Positions 33,878 through 43,545 of a DNA stretch of 64,000 nt are shown here, one piece after another. The notes below the pieces were generated by a model that worked only from the letters and a program-made list of their open reading frames with translations, was not told the origin of the DNA and did not search any database. The DNA is from Cryobacterium zongtaii (GTDB lineage: Bacteria > Actinomycetota > Actinomycetes > Actinomycetales > Microbacteriaceae): contig NZ_PPXD01000026.1 of the NCBI RefSeq assembly GCF_002909375.1, positions 1-64,000 of the forward strand, read 5' to 3'. Position numbers and translations under genes: made by a program. Position 1 is the stretch's first letter. Each line of letters opens with the position of its first letter.

Positions 33878-34864
33878 ATGGTCGAAGAATTCAGCCGCGA
33901 CACGTTGGCTACCGTCGCTCGTCGTTTCTATCTCGAAGACGTCTCAAAGGTGGAGCTCGCTGCCGAATACGGGATGTCCCGCTTTAAGATCGCACGGATT
34001 CTTCAGATCGCGCGCGAGTCCGGCGTTGTTACGATCGAAATTCACAACCGTGACGACCAGCGGCGCTCCCTCGGGGAACGGCTCGCGACCCATCTCGGAC
34101 TCGATGAGGTCCTTGTCGTCCCGAATGGCGACTCGGACGACGCAGACCGCCAACGCATCGCTTTCGAGTCCGCCCGATACCTCTCCCGAATCACCCGGCC
34201 TAACGACACGATCGGTGTCTCGTGGGGACGCACCGTATATGCGCTCACCGAGTACCTTCAGGACCTCCCCCCCTGCACTGTCGTCCAGTTGACGGGAACG
34301 GTCGGCAACGACGTCTCCCAGTCGCCCATGGTGGTTCTCCACCGCATCGCTGCCAGGCACCCGCTGTCGACAATCGGAATTTTCGCGCCCCTTTTCACCA
34401 CGACCCCCATCGCCGCCCAGGTTCTGCGCTCAGAAAAGAGCATTGCCGACGCACTCGCGACCTACGACCGGCTGACCACGGCCGTCCTCGCGATCGGCTC
34501 CTGGAATCCTCCGATCACTCAGATCAAGCCGCTTCTCGATCCCGAGGAGCTCGTCGCCCTCGACGCTGAACACGCTGTCGCGGAAGTCGTCGCGAGTTTT
34601 CTCGACGCGGACGGGCGAATCATTGATCTACCGTTCAATCAACGACGAATTGCCATCGAGGTCGAACAGTTACGTTCCACACCCCGGGTCATCGCTGCCG
34701 CTGGTTCGGTCGCGAAAGTACCCGCGATACACGCTGTCGCCTCGTCGGGGATACTCACCATGCTCGTCACGGATGAAGCAGCCGCGCGTGAGCTCCTCCT
34801 GCTTCCGAAGATAACCGCACACACCCGGCCCGCTAACAACTCTCCCCTCGAGCACTCCGCGTAA
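33878..34864 (+). CDS. SorC/DeoR-like sugar-binding transcriptional regulator
   Basis: ATG 33878 (AAGGACGAG upstream) gives 328 residues. The N-terminal helix-turn-helix is VARRFYLEDVSKVELAAEYG then MSRFKIARILQIARESGVV. The C-terminal SorC effector domain has VSWGRTVYAL, VVQLTGTVG and FAPLF segments and binds a phosphosugar in known members. It follows the PTS gene and is the probable regulator of the whole hexitol locus, acting at the palindrome in the divergent gap. Confidence 0.85.
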   Translation: MVEEFSRDTLATVARRFYLEDVSKVELAAEYGMSRFKIARILQIARESGVVTIEIHNRDDQRRSLGERLATHLGLDEVLVVPNGDSDDADRQRIAFESARYLSRITRPNDTIGVSWGRTVYALTEYLQDLPPCTVVQLTGTVGNDVSQSPMVVLHRIAARHPLSTIGIFAPLFTTTPIAAQVLRSEKSIADALATYDRLTTAVLAIGSWNPPITQIKPLLDPEELVALDAEHAVAEVVASFLDADGRIIDLPFNQRRIAIEVEQLRSTPRVIAAAGSVAKVPAIHAVASSGILTMLVTDEAAARELLLLPKITAHTRPANNSPLEHSA

Positions 34865-34875
34865 GGTAGCGGCAT

Positions 34876-35022
34876 GAATCGGCGGCGATCCACGGTTGAA
34901 AGGCGGGTGATTTTGTGCTTGAGCCCTGGGCTTTGAACTGCTTTCAAGCGGTTACAGGAACCGTTGTCGGTAATCACTCGTAGGACGGTGAAGCCGTGGC
35001 CGGCGAAGAGCGCGGTTGCGTG
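34876..35022 (-). pseudogene. IS481-type transposase fragment
   Basis: About 49 codons read ATALFAGHGFTVLRV then ITDNGSC with a following SPGLKHKITRL, matching the rve catalytic core of IS481/IS3 transposases (FFAAHGI, TDNGSCYRS, KHKRTRPY). Only the stretch around the second catalytic Asp remains. It ends without the PQTNGKVERFNR part. No terminal repeats are visible nearby. Confidence 0.6.
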
Positions 35023-35506
35023 CTGCACCCTGAGTGGTCCGGGGCTCAGCGCCACGCGACGCGATTGGCTCCCATGGCGATGAAGTTCTTGCCACCTTTC
35101 TGCTGGGTCCAGGGGCGCCGATGATGGCGGAGACCACAAACGCGACGTTGCCTGAACCAGACAACGCCGAAGCTATCGAGTACACGCGGAACGCTCAGAA
35201 ACGTCACCCGGTCATGTCCGCAGAGGAAGAGAGTGACGTCCTCGGCTCGCTGGACGACGGCTACGATTCAACACAGACACCCAGGACTCACAATGAAATA
35301 CTTCTTAGCGATTCGTATGGGACATTCGACTAGGTAATTGCTGACCATGTCGGGGTTCAGCTTGCTGACACCCTATTTACCCTGGGAAGCGTTCTACGCA
35401 TCCCGCCTTCCGGTGCGATTTAACAATCCGCCCAACGAAGACGAATAGACGCCGAAAAGACCCCAAACCACGCCGAGCCCGCCCAAGCGCATCCTGAGGA
35501 CCAGGG
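35023..35506. other. Intergenic stretch after the IS relic
   Basis: About 480 bases. A plus-strand frame at about 35034-35333 exists but shows no family motif and overlaps IS debris. Nothing is called. Confidence 0.35.
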
Positions 35507-36230
35507 CTAACTGATCATCTTTTGCTGGCCATCACCGAATGGCCGGACGGCGATTTTTGCTGCGGTAACGCGCAGGCTCGTATGCATCTTGCGAGCCTCG
35601 GCCCGCAGCAGGACCAAACGCCTGATCCATGGGCACACCGTAGCGCTGGGCGAGGACGCCTTTGGCTTGCTCGATAAGCACTCGATCCTCAAGCATCACT
35701 TGCATCTGGTCGCGAACGGTGGCGTGCCTTTGGAGCTTCCTGTGCCGCTCAACACTGTTAGCGGCATACAGGGCCATCGCCTCTGCCAGGTCCGCATCTC
35801 GGCCACTCAACCCGCCGGGCTCTGCCAAGAACAGATTCAACGCGCCCAACCTCTGCGAGCCAAATCGGATGGGAACAGAGTGAACAGCCCGATAACCGCG
35901 GGCCTCCGCGATAGCGCTGAAGGCCGGCCAGGTGCCTCGAGCGTCGGCGATGTCAGGAACTTCGATCGTGGTTCCCGGCCGGTATGCGTCCAGGCAAGGA
36001 CCCTCGTGGGCGCCGAGCTGTTCCTCTTCCGCATCGGCGGCCCGCTCACTGCTGGACGCAGCAACATGAAGGACTTCACTGCTATCGGACAGGAGGATAC
36101 CCGCGGCAATAGCAGCCGTGAACGTTGTGCACCCCCGAACCAACACGTCCATCGTGTCGATCACGTCATGGCTCGTTTGCATGGTGTCCGCAATAGCTAC
36201 GAGCACTTCAACGAAGCTCTCCCCCCTCAT
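35507..36230 (-). pseudogene. GAF-ANTAR regulator with a one-base frameshift in the ANTAR domain
   Basis: The N-terminal part encodes a GAF domain (about residues 20-165; GPCLDAYRPGTTIEVPDIAD and VPIRFGSQRLGALNLF) and the start of an ANTAR RNA-binding domain (RVLIEQAKGVLAQRYGVPMDQAF). At about 35611-35612 an extra base shifts the frame. Reading around it restores LLRAEARKMHTSLRVTAAKI, the expected second and third ANTAR helices, ending at 35507. In the frame as given the protein ends at 35532 with a changed tail. It may be a recent mutation or a sequencing error. An intact relative lies at 53723-54436. Confidence 0.8.
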
Positions 36231-36882
36231 TTGCGAACATCTCTACAAGCTACAACGCGCTTCCCCATTCGCGCACCTCCCAGTTCACCCAACCTTGCTC
36301 GTCGTGCGCCCGCCTCCCAGGCAGTGGACGCAGCTCGTCGCCACACCCCCATCGTTGTGCGGCGCCGGCAACCTCGACGCCACGAAGTTGATTCGTGCGA
36401 AAAATTCCGTAAGTGTCATGTCTCGGAAATCTACAGCTTTCCAAGACACCAGGCTCGTCTGAAACTCGCCGCTCACTCCCCCACAATTCCGGGACGGCCG
36501 AACGTCTCGGAAAGTCGTCGCACCCCGGTCGTCATTCGACTATGACCACTGTCTGCCCTGGGTTGACGAGCCGGTCCGAGGTCTCCATCGTCTGAGGGCC
36601 GGAGCCCGAAGGACTAATCTCGCTCTACCTGGGTTTGCATCTGTAGCAGTCCGGCCAGCGGCCGAAGCTGGAGCGCTACGGCGACCTGCGCTTCATGGTA
36701 GTGAGCTCGGCGCGGTGCTTGGATCGGGCGGAAGGCGTCGAGGCTCAGTTCGGAAGCGGTGCTATATCACCTGCTTGATTGACGCAAACCGGATCGTCGG
36801 ATGGCACCGTCCACGTCGGTGACACCCAGAGCGTGCGACTGATCCGGTGGCTGTCCGACCTCGGGATCCTAGTCGACACCCC
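36231..36882. other. Intergenic stretch, no gene recognised
   Basis: About 650 bases of degraded-looking sequence. Short minus-strand frames at 36250-36486 have no supporting motif. Confidence 0.35.
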
Positions 36883-37080
36883 GACACCGCGGCGCTGTCA
36901 ACGCTCTTCGCCGCTACCTCGGGCAATACCCAGGCCAGCCGCTTCTAGGGGCCGAAGGGGTACGGCCGTACCAGCGGTGCACCGGCGGAGCAGAAGCTGC
37001 ACTCGCGGCTGCGCAGCGAAGACGAGGCGCGCCGGGTCTGGCAGGTGTCGGAGGCGTTGACCGTGGCTGTCTTCGTCACG
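36883..37080 (+). pseudogene. C-terminal relic of a short-chain dehydrogenase
   Basis: The frame reads ALSTLFAATSGNTQASRF, an amber stop at 36945-36947, then GPKGYGRTSGAPAEQKL and EARRVWQVSEALT. This matches the C-terminal tail of SDR oxidoreductases of the protochlorophyllide-reductase-like group (GAP-EQ, ARRVWE-SE-LT). The Rossmann part is absent. The end overlaps the stop of the sugar kinase on the other strand. Confidence 0.5.
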
Positions 37081-38005
37081 GCTCGAGCTCCGCCCTGGTG
37101 ATCCGCCGGCGCAGGGCACTGTGCTCGCCGACCGCGGGGAGCCGGGCCGCGCCGTCGAGCGGATCGGAGCTGCCGATCCCCACCTGGGCAGCGGGCAGCT
37201 CGGCGTGCACACGCTGCTCGAAGGCGCGCGCCAGCGCGGTGGACCGGAACACCCCGCCTATTCCCCGCACTTGCGGCGCCTCGACGGTGTCCTGACCTAC
37301 TCTGCGCAGCCCGGTCAGGGCAGCGTGGGCGAGTTCTTCGGCGGCCGCGGCGATGATCCCCGCCGCCACGGCGTCGGTCGCGGCGAGCTCTGCCACGCCG
37401 GCCGCGTATCGGGCTATCCGCCGCACCCGTTCGTCGTCGGCTTGCAGTTCGATGTAGGCGTCTTCGAGCGCCGGGAAGTCGGCGAGCACCACCTGCACGA
37501 GTTCGGTGTCCGGCCCGCGTCCGTCATAGGCGCGCATCACCGCCTCGAGGGCGGCTCGTCCGATCCAGTATCCGCTGCCGGCATCGCCCATGAGATGGCC
37601 CCAGCCGTCGATGCGCGCAACGTCGTGCTCGCCCACGGCGAGCGAGACGACCCCGGTACCGGATGCGACGACCACGCCGCACCCGTCGTTGAGGGCGCCG
37701 AGATAGGCCGTGATGGAATCGTGCGCCAGAGTCACCGAGTGGGCGCCGAGCGGAGCCGCGTCGGCGAGGAGCGATTGCGCATCCGAAGCCCCGTCGGTGA
37801 GTCCGGAGACACCGATGCCGATCGTGGTGGCCGCGCCGCCGCGCCGCGCCGCCTCGGCGAGCACCGCCGAAAGCTGCGGCATCAGCGGCAGGTCGGTGCG
37901 GATGCCGGGTTCCGCCCAGTGGCGCATGGTGCCGCCCGCGACGTGGCGAACCTTGATGCCCGACTGGCCGGCATCGATGGCGAGAATACTGCTCATGAGG
38001 GGCAT
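37076..38005 (-). CDS. BadF/BadG-type sugar kinase (N-acetylglucosamine kinase-like)
   Basis: The 309-residue protein has the ASKHA fold of the BadF/BadG/NagK group: phosphate loop ILAIDAGQSGIKVR at the N-terminus, VVASGTGVVSLAVG in the middle and GWGHLMGDAGSGYWIGRAAL, the signature of N-acetylglucosamine kinases. ATG 37996 is an alternative start. It phosphorylates an amino sugar or related monosaccharide in the cytosol. It lies downstream of the ChvE-type binding-protein gene, behind a hairpin, and may phosphorylate the sugar imported by that transporter. Confidence 0.82.
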   Translation of the reverse strand: MPLMSSILAIDAGQSGIKVRHVAGGTMRHWAEPGIRTDLPLMPQLSAVLAEAARRGGAATTIGIGVSGLTDGASDAQSLLADAAPLGAHSVTLAHDSITAYLGALNDGCGVVVASGTGVVSLAVGEHDVARIDGWGHLMGDAGSGYWIGRAALEAVMRAYDGRGPDTELVQVVLADFPALEDAYIELQADDERVRRIARYAAGVAELAATDAVAAGIIAAAAEELAHAALTGLRRVGQDTVEAPQVRGIGGVFRSTALARAFEQRVHAELPAAQVGIGSSDPLDGAARLPAVGEHSALRRRITRAELEP

Positions 38006-38076
38006 ACACCTATCGTCTCGTGGATCGTTCGTTGAAGCAGAAACCGTGCGGGAGTCACGGTTAGGTGTACTGACGC

Positions 38077-38112
38077 GAAAACCGGCCGACCCCGCAGGGC
38101 CGGCCGGTTTTC
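38077..38112 (-). terminator. Hairpin terminator after the sugar-binding protein gene
   Basis: GAAAACCGGCCG pairs perfectly with CGGCCGGTTTTC across a 12-base loop, and a run of T (in the minus-strand sense) sits in the 3' arm. It lies 18 bases beyond the stop of the gene at 38131 and before the kinase. Confidence 0.75.
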
Positions 38113-38130
38113 AGGGGGACCTTCGGTTCG

Positions 38131-39240
38131 CTACTTAGTGAGCGCGGACAGGTCGGGGTTCTCGGCGTACGCCTCTGCAGCGTTGTCCTTGGTCACAATC
38201 ACCGGGGTCAGCAGGTCGGCCGGCACGATCTTGTTGCCGTTGTCGTAGGACTCGGTGTCGTTGACGGTGGGCTCGTCACCGGCCTGGAGAGCGGTGGCCA
38301 TGGCGATGGCTTCCTTGACCAGGGCACGGGTGTCCTTGTAAATGGTCGAGTACTGCTCGCCGGACATGATCAGCGGGATCGATGCGGCTTCGGAGTCCTG
38401 ACCGGTCACGACGGGGAGGACGGCCTGTCCGGCATCCTTCACCGAGGTGATGATGGCGCGGGCGAGGGTGTCGTTCGGCGACAGGACGCCATCGACCGCT
38501 TCGGCCTGGTAGGTGCCCTGCATCAGGGTGTCCATGCGGCGCTGAGCGTTCTCCGGCTTCCAGCCGTCAGTGGCCGTCTGGGCGATGTCGGTCTGGCCGG
38601 AGACGATCTTCAGGGTGCCATCGTCGATCTTCGGCTGCAGGATGTCCATTGCTCCGTCGAAGAAGACCGCGGAGTTGGAGTCGTCGGCGGAGCCGGAGAA
38701 GAGTTCCACGTTGTAGGCGGTCTTGTCCGGGAACTTCGCCGCCATGCCGTCGAGGAGGGCCTGGCCCTGAAGCTGGCCGACCTTGAAGTTGTCGAAGGCG
38801 ACGTAGTAGTCAACGTCGTCGGTGTTCAGGATGAGACGGTCGTAGGCGATGACGATCGCACCGGCGGCCTTGGCCTCTGCCACCTGGGTGCCGAGCTGCG
38901 CGCCGTCCTTCGCGCCCACGATGATGACCTTGGCGCCGTTGGTGACCATGGTCGAGATCTGCTGCTGCTGGTCGGCGACAGCGTTGCTGGCCCCGGCGTA
39001 CTGCACGTCGCCCTCGAATCCAGCGTCGGCGAGCCCCTCTTCGAACAGGCTGCCGGCCAGAACCCAGTTCTCACTGGTCTTGTCGGGCAGGGCGACACCG
39101 ATGAGCGAACCGGCGTCGAAGCCGCTGGCGGCTTCCTCCGTGCCGGCCGCGGCACCGCGCCCGGTGTCGGAGGAACAGCCGGTGAGGCCGAGTGCCGCGA
39201 CTGCCATGATGGCGGTCGTGGCAAAAAGGATCTTCTTCAT
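38131..39240 (-). CDS. chvE: ChvE-type sugar-binding lipoprotein
   Basis: The 369-residue protein has a lipoprotein signal (lipobox LTGC, Cys22) and a type I periplasmic binding protein fold: IGVALPDKTSENWVLAG, STMVTNGAKVIIVGAKDGAQ, GAIVIAYDRLI and GVLSPNDTLARAI. YDRLI and PNDTLA are typical of ChvE, the binding protein of the multiple monosaccharide transporter. It is the third gene of the mms operon after ATPase and permease. Substrates in the family include galactose, glucose, arabinose and xylose. Confidence 0.9.
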   Translation of the reverse strand: MKKILFATTAIMAVAALGLTGCSSDTGRGAAAGTEEAASGFDAGSLIGVALPDKTSENWVLAGSLFEEGLADAGFEGDVQYAGASNAVADQQQQISTMVTNGAKVIIVGAKDGAQLGTQVAEAKAAGAIVIAYDRLILNTDDVDYYVAFDNFKVGQLQGQALLDGMAAKFPDKTAYNVELFSGSADDSNSAVFFDGAMDILQPKIDDGTLKIVSGQTDIAQTATDGWKPENAQRRMDTLMQGTYQAEAVDGVLSPNDTLARAIITSVKDAGQAVLPVVTGQDSEAASIPLIMSGEQYSTIYKDTRALVKEAIAMATALQAGDEPTVNDTESYDNGNKIVPADLLTPVIVTKDNAAEAYAENPDLSALTK

Positions 39241-39355
39241 TGGGATCTCTTTCTTTTCTGTGTGTGGTGCTGTGAGTGGTGCTGCGGGGTGGTGCTGAGT
39301 GCCCGCCGAGTGACTCGGCGCGGCAGTTCAGCGTGGAAATGATTCAGCGCGGACG

Positions 39356-40705
39356 CTAGTTCTTGAGATCGGCCGGAACCGCGGTGTCCGGGGTTCCGCC
39401 GCCCGGGGTGACCTGGGACGTTGTGCGCTCTTCGGCCAGAATCTGGCCGCCGCCACCGCCCTTGTTGCGGGTCATCAGTCCGATGATCGACGGGCGTCCC
39501 TGCGACTTGTTGAAGACGTCGACGCCCACGGCAATCAGGAGCACGAGGCCCTTGATGATCTGCACGAGGTCGGACGAAATGCCCTTAAGCGCCAGGCCGT
39601 TGGAGAGCACGGCCATCACGAGTCCGCCGATGATGGAGCCGGCGACGGTGCCGATACCGCCCGAGACCGCCGCTCCGCCGATGAATACGGCGGCGATCGC
39701 GTCGAGCTCCCAGCCGGTGCCGTCGAACGGGCCGGACGCCTGCGATCGGGCGACGAAGATCATGCCGGCCAGCGCGGCCAGCACCGACATGTTCATCATC
39801 ACGAAGAAGTTGACCCGCTTCGAGTTGACGCCGGAGAGCTCCGCGGCGTGCTTGTTGCCGCCGACCGCGTAGATATGGCGGCCGACGGTGGTGCGGTTCG
39901 TGAGGAACGAGTACGCCACGACGAGCAAGGCGAGGATGATGCCCGAGACCGGGAAGCTGGTGCCGACGCGGCCGGTTGCGAACAGGTAGGCGGCCACCAG
40001 GACCACTCCGCCGAGCACGATGACCCGCAGGATACTGGTCCAGGCCGGTGCGGATGCCGCACCCATCACCGCGCGGGTGCGGCGTCCACGCACCTCGAGA
40101 CCGATGAGGATCAGCACGACGACGATGCCGAGGAGCATGGTGAGGTTGTTCACGCCCAGGTTCGGGCCGAACTCGGGCAGGTAGCCCTTGCCGATCACCT
40201 GGAAACCGGCTCCGACCGGCACGGTGGCCGAGTCGCCGATGAATTGGTTGCCACCGCGCCAGATGAGCATTCCGGCCAACGTCACGATGAAGGCGGGGAC
40301 CCCGATATAGGCGACCCAGAAGCCCTGCCAGGCGCCGATGAGCCCGCCGACGATGAGGCCGAGGATTATGGCGGCCCACCACGGGAAGTTCCAGTCCTTC
40401 ATGGCGAGGGCCACGATGATGCCGGTGAAGGCTGCGACCGAGCCGACCGAGAGGTCGATGTGGCCGGCGATGATCACCATCACCATGCCGATCGCCAGGA
40501 TCAGGATGTAGGAGTACTGCTGCACGATGTTGATGATGTTGCCGGGCTGGAGGGTCTTACCGCCGGTCCAGATCTGGAAGATAATGATGATCGCGACGAG
40601 GGCGCCGAGGATGCCGAACTGCTTGAGCGAACCGCCGCCGCCGAACAGGCTCTTCAGGTCACGGATGTCGAATCCGCCGCGCTTGTCTATACCGGGTGCG
40701 CTCAT
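39356..40705 (-). CDS. mmsB: Multiple-monosaccharide ABC transporter permease (MmsB/GguB type)
   Basis: The 449-residue protein has ten or more hydrophobic helices and the sugar-permease features GNIINIVQQYSY, GHIDLSVGSVAAFTG and GGVGTVAGSIIGGL-like segments; the AVGGNKHAAELSGVN loop is the coupling helix. Its length (longer than RbsC) fits the MmsB/GguB group. It starts in a TAATG overlap with the ATPase stop. It forms the channel for the ChvE-bound sugar. Confidence 0.92.
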   Translation of the reverse strand: MSAPGIDKRGGFDIRDLKSLFGGGGSLKQFGILGALVAIIIIFQIWTGGKTLQPGNIINIVQQYSYILILAIGMVMVIIAGHIDLSVGSVAAFTGIIVALAMKDWNFPWWAAIILGLIVGGLIGAWQGFWVAYIGVPAFIVTLAGMLIWRGGNQFIGDSATVPVGAGFQVIGKGYLPEFGPNLGVNNLTMLLGIVVVLILIGLEVRGRRTRAVMGAASAPAWTSILRVIVLGGVVLVAAYLFATGRVGTSFPVSGIILALLVVAYSFLTNRTTVGRHIYAVGGNKHAAELSGVNSKRVNFFVMMNMSVLAALAGMIFVARSQASGPFDGTGWELDAIAAVFIGGAAVSGGIGTVAGSIIGGLVMAVLSNGLALKGISSDLVQIIKGLVLLIAVGVDVFNKSQGRPSIIGLMTRNKGGGGGQILAEERTTSQVTPGGGTPDTAVPADLKN

Positions 40706-42264
40706 TACGCGACTACTTTCTGTGAGGAGGAGGTCATGCTCCGCATGAGGGTTTCAGGATCGGCCTGGGCGACAGGGAGCTCGTTGGTGATCTTGCCTTC
40801 GAAGATCGTGTAGATGCGATCGGAGACACCGAGCAGCTCAGGCAGCTCCGATGAGATCATGATGATTCCGGTGCCCCGCGCGGCGAGGTCGCGGATGATC
40901 TGGTAGACCTCGGCCTTGGCGCCCACGTCGATGCCGCGGGTCGGTTCGTCCAGGATCAGCAGGTCGGGATCGGTGAACATCCACTTGGCCAGCACGACTT
41001 TTTGCTGGTTTCCCCCGGACAGCTTGGTCACGCCCTCCTCCACGGTGGGGGTCTTGATGCGGAGGCTGGTGCGGTACTGCTCGGAGATCTGTGCCTCTTC
41101 GAGTTCGTTCACGACAATGCCGCGGGAGATCTTGCCGAGCTTGGCCGACACGATGGACCGTTTGATGGTGTCGAGCAGGTTGAGGCCCAGCGACTTGCGG
41201 TCTTCACTGACGTAGGCGATGCCGTGGCCGATCGCTTCGGCGACAGTGCGGAGCTTGATCTCTTCGCCGTCCTTGAAGACCTGGCCGGAGATGAACTTGC
41301 CGTAGGACCGACCGAAGAGGCTCATCGCCAGTTCGGTGCGGCCGGCGCCCATCAGGCCGGCGAATCCGACCACCTCACCGCGGCGCACGGTGAAGCTTGA
41401 GTTCTTCACCACCTGGCGCTCGGCCGTGAGCGGGTGCTGCACGGTCCAGTCGCGCACCTCGAAGAAGACCTCGCCGATCGTGGCGGTGTGCTCCGGAAAG
41501 CGGTTACCGAGCGTTCGGCCGACCATGCCGCGGATGATGCGGTCTTCGTCGACCCCGTCAGCTACCACGTCGAGGGTTTCGATCGACTTGCCATCGCGGA
41601 TGATGGTGATCTGGTCGGCGATCTGCTCGATCTCGTTGAGCTTGTGCGAGATCATGATCGACGAGATGCCCTTGCCCTTGAGGCCGCGGATCAGGTCGAG
41701 CAGGTGCTGCGAGTCGCTCTCGTTGAGGGCGGCGGTGGGTTCGTCCAAGATGAGCAGCTTCACGTTCTTGTTCAGCGCCTTGGCGATCTCCACCAGCTGC
41801 TGCTTGCCCACACCGATGTTCTTCACCTGGGTGTCCGGGTCGTCGTCAAGCCCGACCCGAGCGAGCAATTCGATCGCCCGGCGCTGCGCGTCCACCCAGT
41901 TGATGATCCCGCGGCGGCCTGGCTCGTTGCCGAGGAAGATGTTCTCGGTGATCGAGAGCTCGGGGATGAGTGCGAGTTCCTGGTGGATGATGACGATGCC
42001 GGCGGCCTCGCTCTGCTTGATGTCGCGGAAGCGCACCACGGAGCCCTCGTAGACGATGTCGCCGTCATATGTGCCGAAGGGGTAGACGCCCGAGAGCACT
42101 TTCATCAGGGTGGACTTGCCGGCACCGTTCTCGCCGCAGATCGCGTGGATCTCCTCGGCTCGTACGGTGAGTGACACCTTGTCGAGCGCTTTGACGCCCG
42201 GGAACTCCTTGGTGATGGACTGCATCTCCAGGATGGTGGGGTGCGCGCTGTGAGCCGTCTCCAC
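40705..42264 (-). CDS. mmsA: Multiple-monosaccharide ABC transporter ATPase (MmsA/GguA type)
   Basis: The 519-residue protein has two ABC domains. The first has Walker [10 protein letters not shown] and [11 protein letters not shown]; the second has [10 protein letters not shown] in place of a canonical Walker [10 protein letters not shown] and [12 protein letters not shown]. This asymmetry is standard for sugar ATPases of the RbsA/XylG/MmsA type. GTG 42264 has AGGAGG upstream. The likely regulator is the ROK protein encoded just upstream, acting at the inverted repeat at 42334-42349. Confidence 0.93.
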   Translation of the reverse strand: METAHSAHPTILEMQSITKEFPGVKALDKVSLTVRAEEIHAICGENGAGKSTLMKVLSGVYPFGTYDGDIVYEGSVVRFRDIKQSEAAGIVIIHQELALIPELSITENIFLGNEPGRRGIINWVDAQRRAIELLARVGLDDDPDTQVKNIGVGKQQLVEIAKALNKNVKLLILDEPTAALNESDSQHLLDLIRGLKGKGISSIMISHKLNEIEQIADQITIIRDGKSIETLDVVADGVDEDRIIRGMVGRTLGNRFPEHTATIGEVFFEVRDWTVQHPLTAERQVVKNSSFTVRRGEVVGFAGLMGAGRTELAMSLFGRSYGKFISGQVFKDGEEIKLRTVAEAIGHGIAYVSEDRKSLGLNLLDTIKRSIVSAKLGKISRGIVVNELEEAQISEQYRTSLRIKTPTVEEGVTKLSGGNQQKVVLAKWMFTDPDLLILDEPTRGIDVGAKAEVYQIIRDLAARGTGIIMISSELPELLGVSDRIYTIFEGKITNELPVAQADPETLMRSMTSSSQKVVA

Positions 42265-42333
42265 GTCTGACCTCCTCGTCTAACTGGGCCGGCTTGGCGA
42301 CCCTGGTCTGACGGTAGACCTCCAATCCCTTAT

Positions 42334-42349
42334 CGTCAACTTGTTAACG
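42334..42349. promoter_or_regulatory. Probable ROK-regulator operator before mmsA
   Basis: CGTCAAC-TT-GTTAACG is an inverted repeat with one mismatch. It lies between the ROK gene end and the mmsA start, 70 bases before the GTG, where a repressor site for the sugar transporter would be expected. Confidence 0.55.
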
Positions 42350-42366
42350 CAAGAATTTGGCAACGA

Positions 42367-43545
42367 TCAGCTAACGGCGGTTTTGATCCCCGCTTGCTGC
42401 AGCACGAGAGCCGCCCCGCCGAGGGCTTCGGCCCGCTCCCCCAAGGATGACATCACCAGATCGGTGGTCTCCATGATCATCGGCACGGCGTAGCGCTTGA
42501 GCGCGCTGCGGATCGGACCGAGCAGCATTTCACCCAACCCCGTCAGCGGCCCGCCCACGATGATGGTGTGCGGGTTGATGAGGTTGGTGATCGCCGCTAT
42601 CGATCGACCGACGGCCAGGCCGGCCTCTTCGACCACGCGGATAGCCCGCTCGTCGCCCTCGAGGGCCATCCGCACGATATCCCGGGTGCGAACCGGACGG
42701 TCGAGGGTGCGTGAGAGCAGTTCGATCATGATCGTGGTGGACGCCACGGTCTCAAGGCAACCACGGTTTCCGCAGCGGCACAGCAGTCCATGTTCGTAAA
42801 TGGGAGTGTGACCGATTTCCCCGGTCAGCCCGATATTTCCGGAGTAGGGCACGCCATTGAGGATGAGCCCGGCACCGATTCCGGTGCCCACCTTGACGAA
42901 GACGACGGTGGGGGTTCCGGCGTGCGAGCCCCAGGTGACCTCGGCGAGCACGCCAAGGTTCGCATCGTTCTCCAGGTACACCGGCAGTTCGAAGATCTCC
43001 TCGACCATGCCCACCGTCACGCCCACCCATTCGGGCAGGATAGCGCCGTCGACCACGGTCCCGGTGCGCCGGTCGATGGGACCGGGCACGCCGACGCCGA
43101 CGCCGAGCACCGACGAACGCGGCACCCTCGCGTGGTTCAGGGTCGAGGTGAGCAGGTTGGCCGCAATGTCGAGCGCTTCGGCGGCCGTATACCCGGCCGG
43201 GATCTCGACCTCTTTTTCGGCGATCACCCGGTAGTCGAGCGTGGCCACGATGATGCGTACGTGGCGGCGCCCGAAATCGATGCCCACCGAGACCGCGCCG
43301 TCGGTCGATGACAGGCTCACCAGTTGTGCGCGCCGTCCTGAGCTGGTTGTCGGCGAGGTCGCGACCAGACCGAGCTCAACGAGCACCTTGACAATGTTTG
43401 AGACTGTCGCGGTAGAAAGACCGGTGGTGCGCGCAATATCGGCCTGCGTCGTTGGCCCTCCGGACACCGTGGAGAGAATTCGTCGCTGGTTGGAGAGCCT
43501 CAGGGCGCTCTGCGACCCTGGCTTGCTTCGTTCGCGCACCGGCAT
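42367..43545 (-). CDS. ROK-family transcriptional regulator
   Basis: The start is placed at ATG 43545 (MPVRERSK); an earlier in-frame start at 43569 is possible, and no strong ribosome site precedes either. The 392-residue protein has an N-terminal MarR-like winged helix (NQRRILSTVSGGPTTQADIA then RTTGLSTATVSNIVKVL) and a ROK kinase-like domain with the zinc motif CRCGNRGCLE near residue 255 and the GIGAGLILNGVPYSG phosphate region. Such proteins repress sugar uptake genes until sugar binds. It is followed by mmsA on the same strand. Confidence 0.9.
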   Translation of the reverse strand: MPVRERSKPGSQSALRLSNQRRILSTVSGGPTTQADIARTTGLSTATVSNIVKVLVELGLVATSPTTSSGRRAQLVSLSSTDGAVSVGIDFGRRHVRIIVATLDYRVIAEKEVEIPAGYTAAEALDIAANLLTSTLNHARVPRSSVLGVGVGVPGPIDRRTGTVVDGAILPEWVGVTVGMVEEIFELPVYLENDANLGVLAEVTWGSHAGTPTVVFVKVGTGIGAGLILNGVPYSGNIGLTGEIGHTPIYEHGLLCRCGNRGCLETVASTTIMIELLSRTLDRPVRTRDIVRMALEGDERAIRVVEEAGLAVGRSIAAITNLINPHTIIVGGPLTGLGEMLLGPIRSALKRYAVPMIMETTDLVMSSLGERAEALGGAALVLQQAGIKTAVS

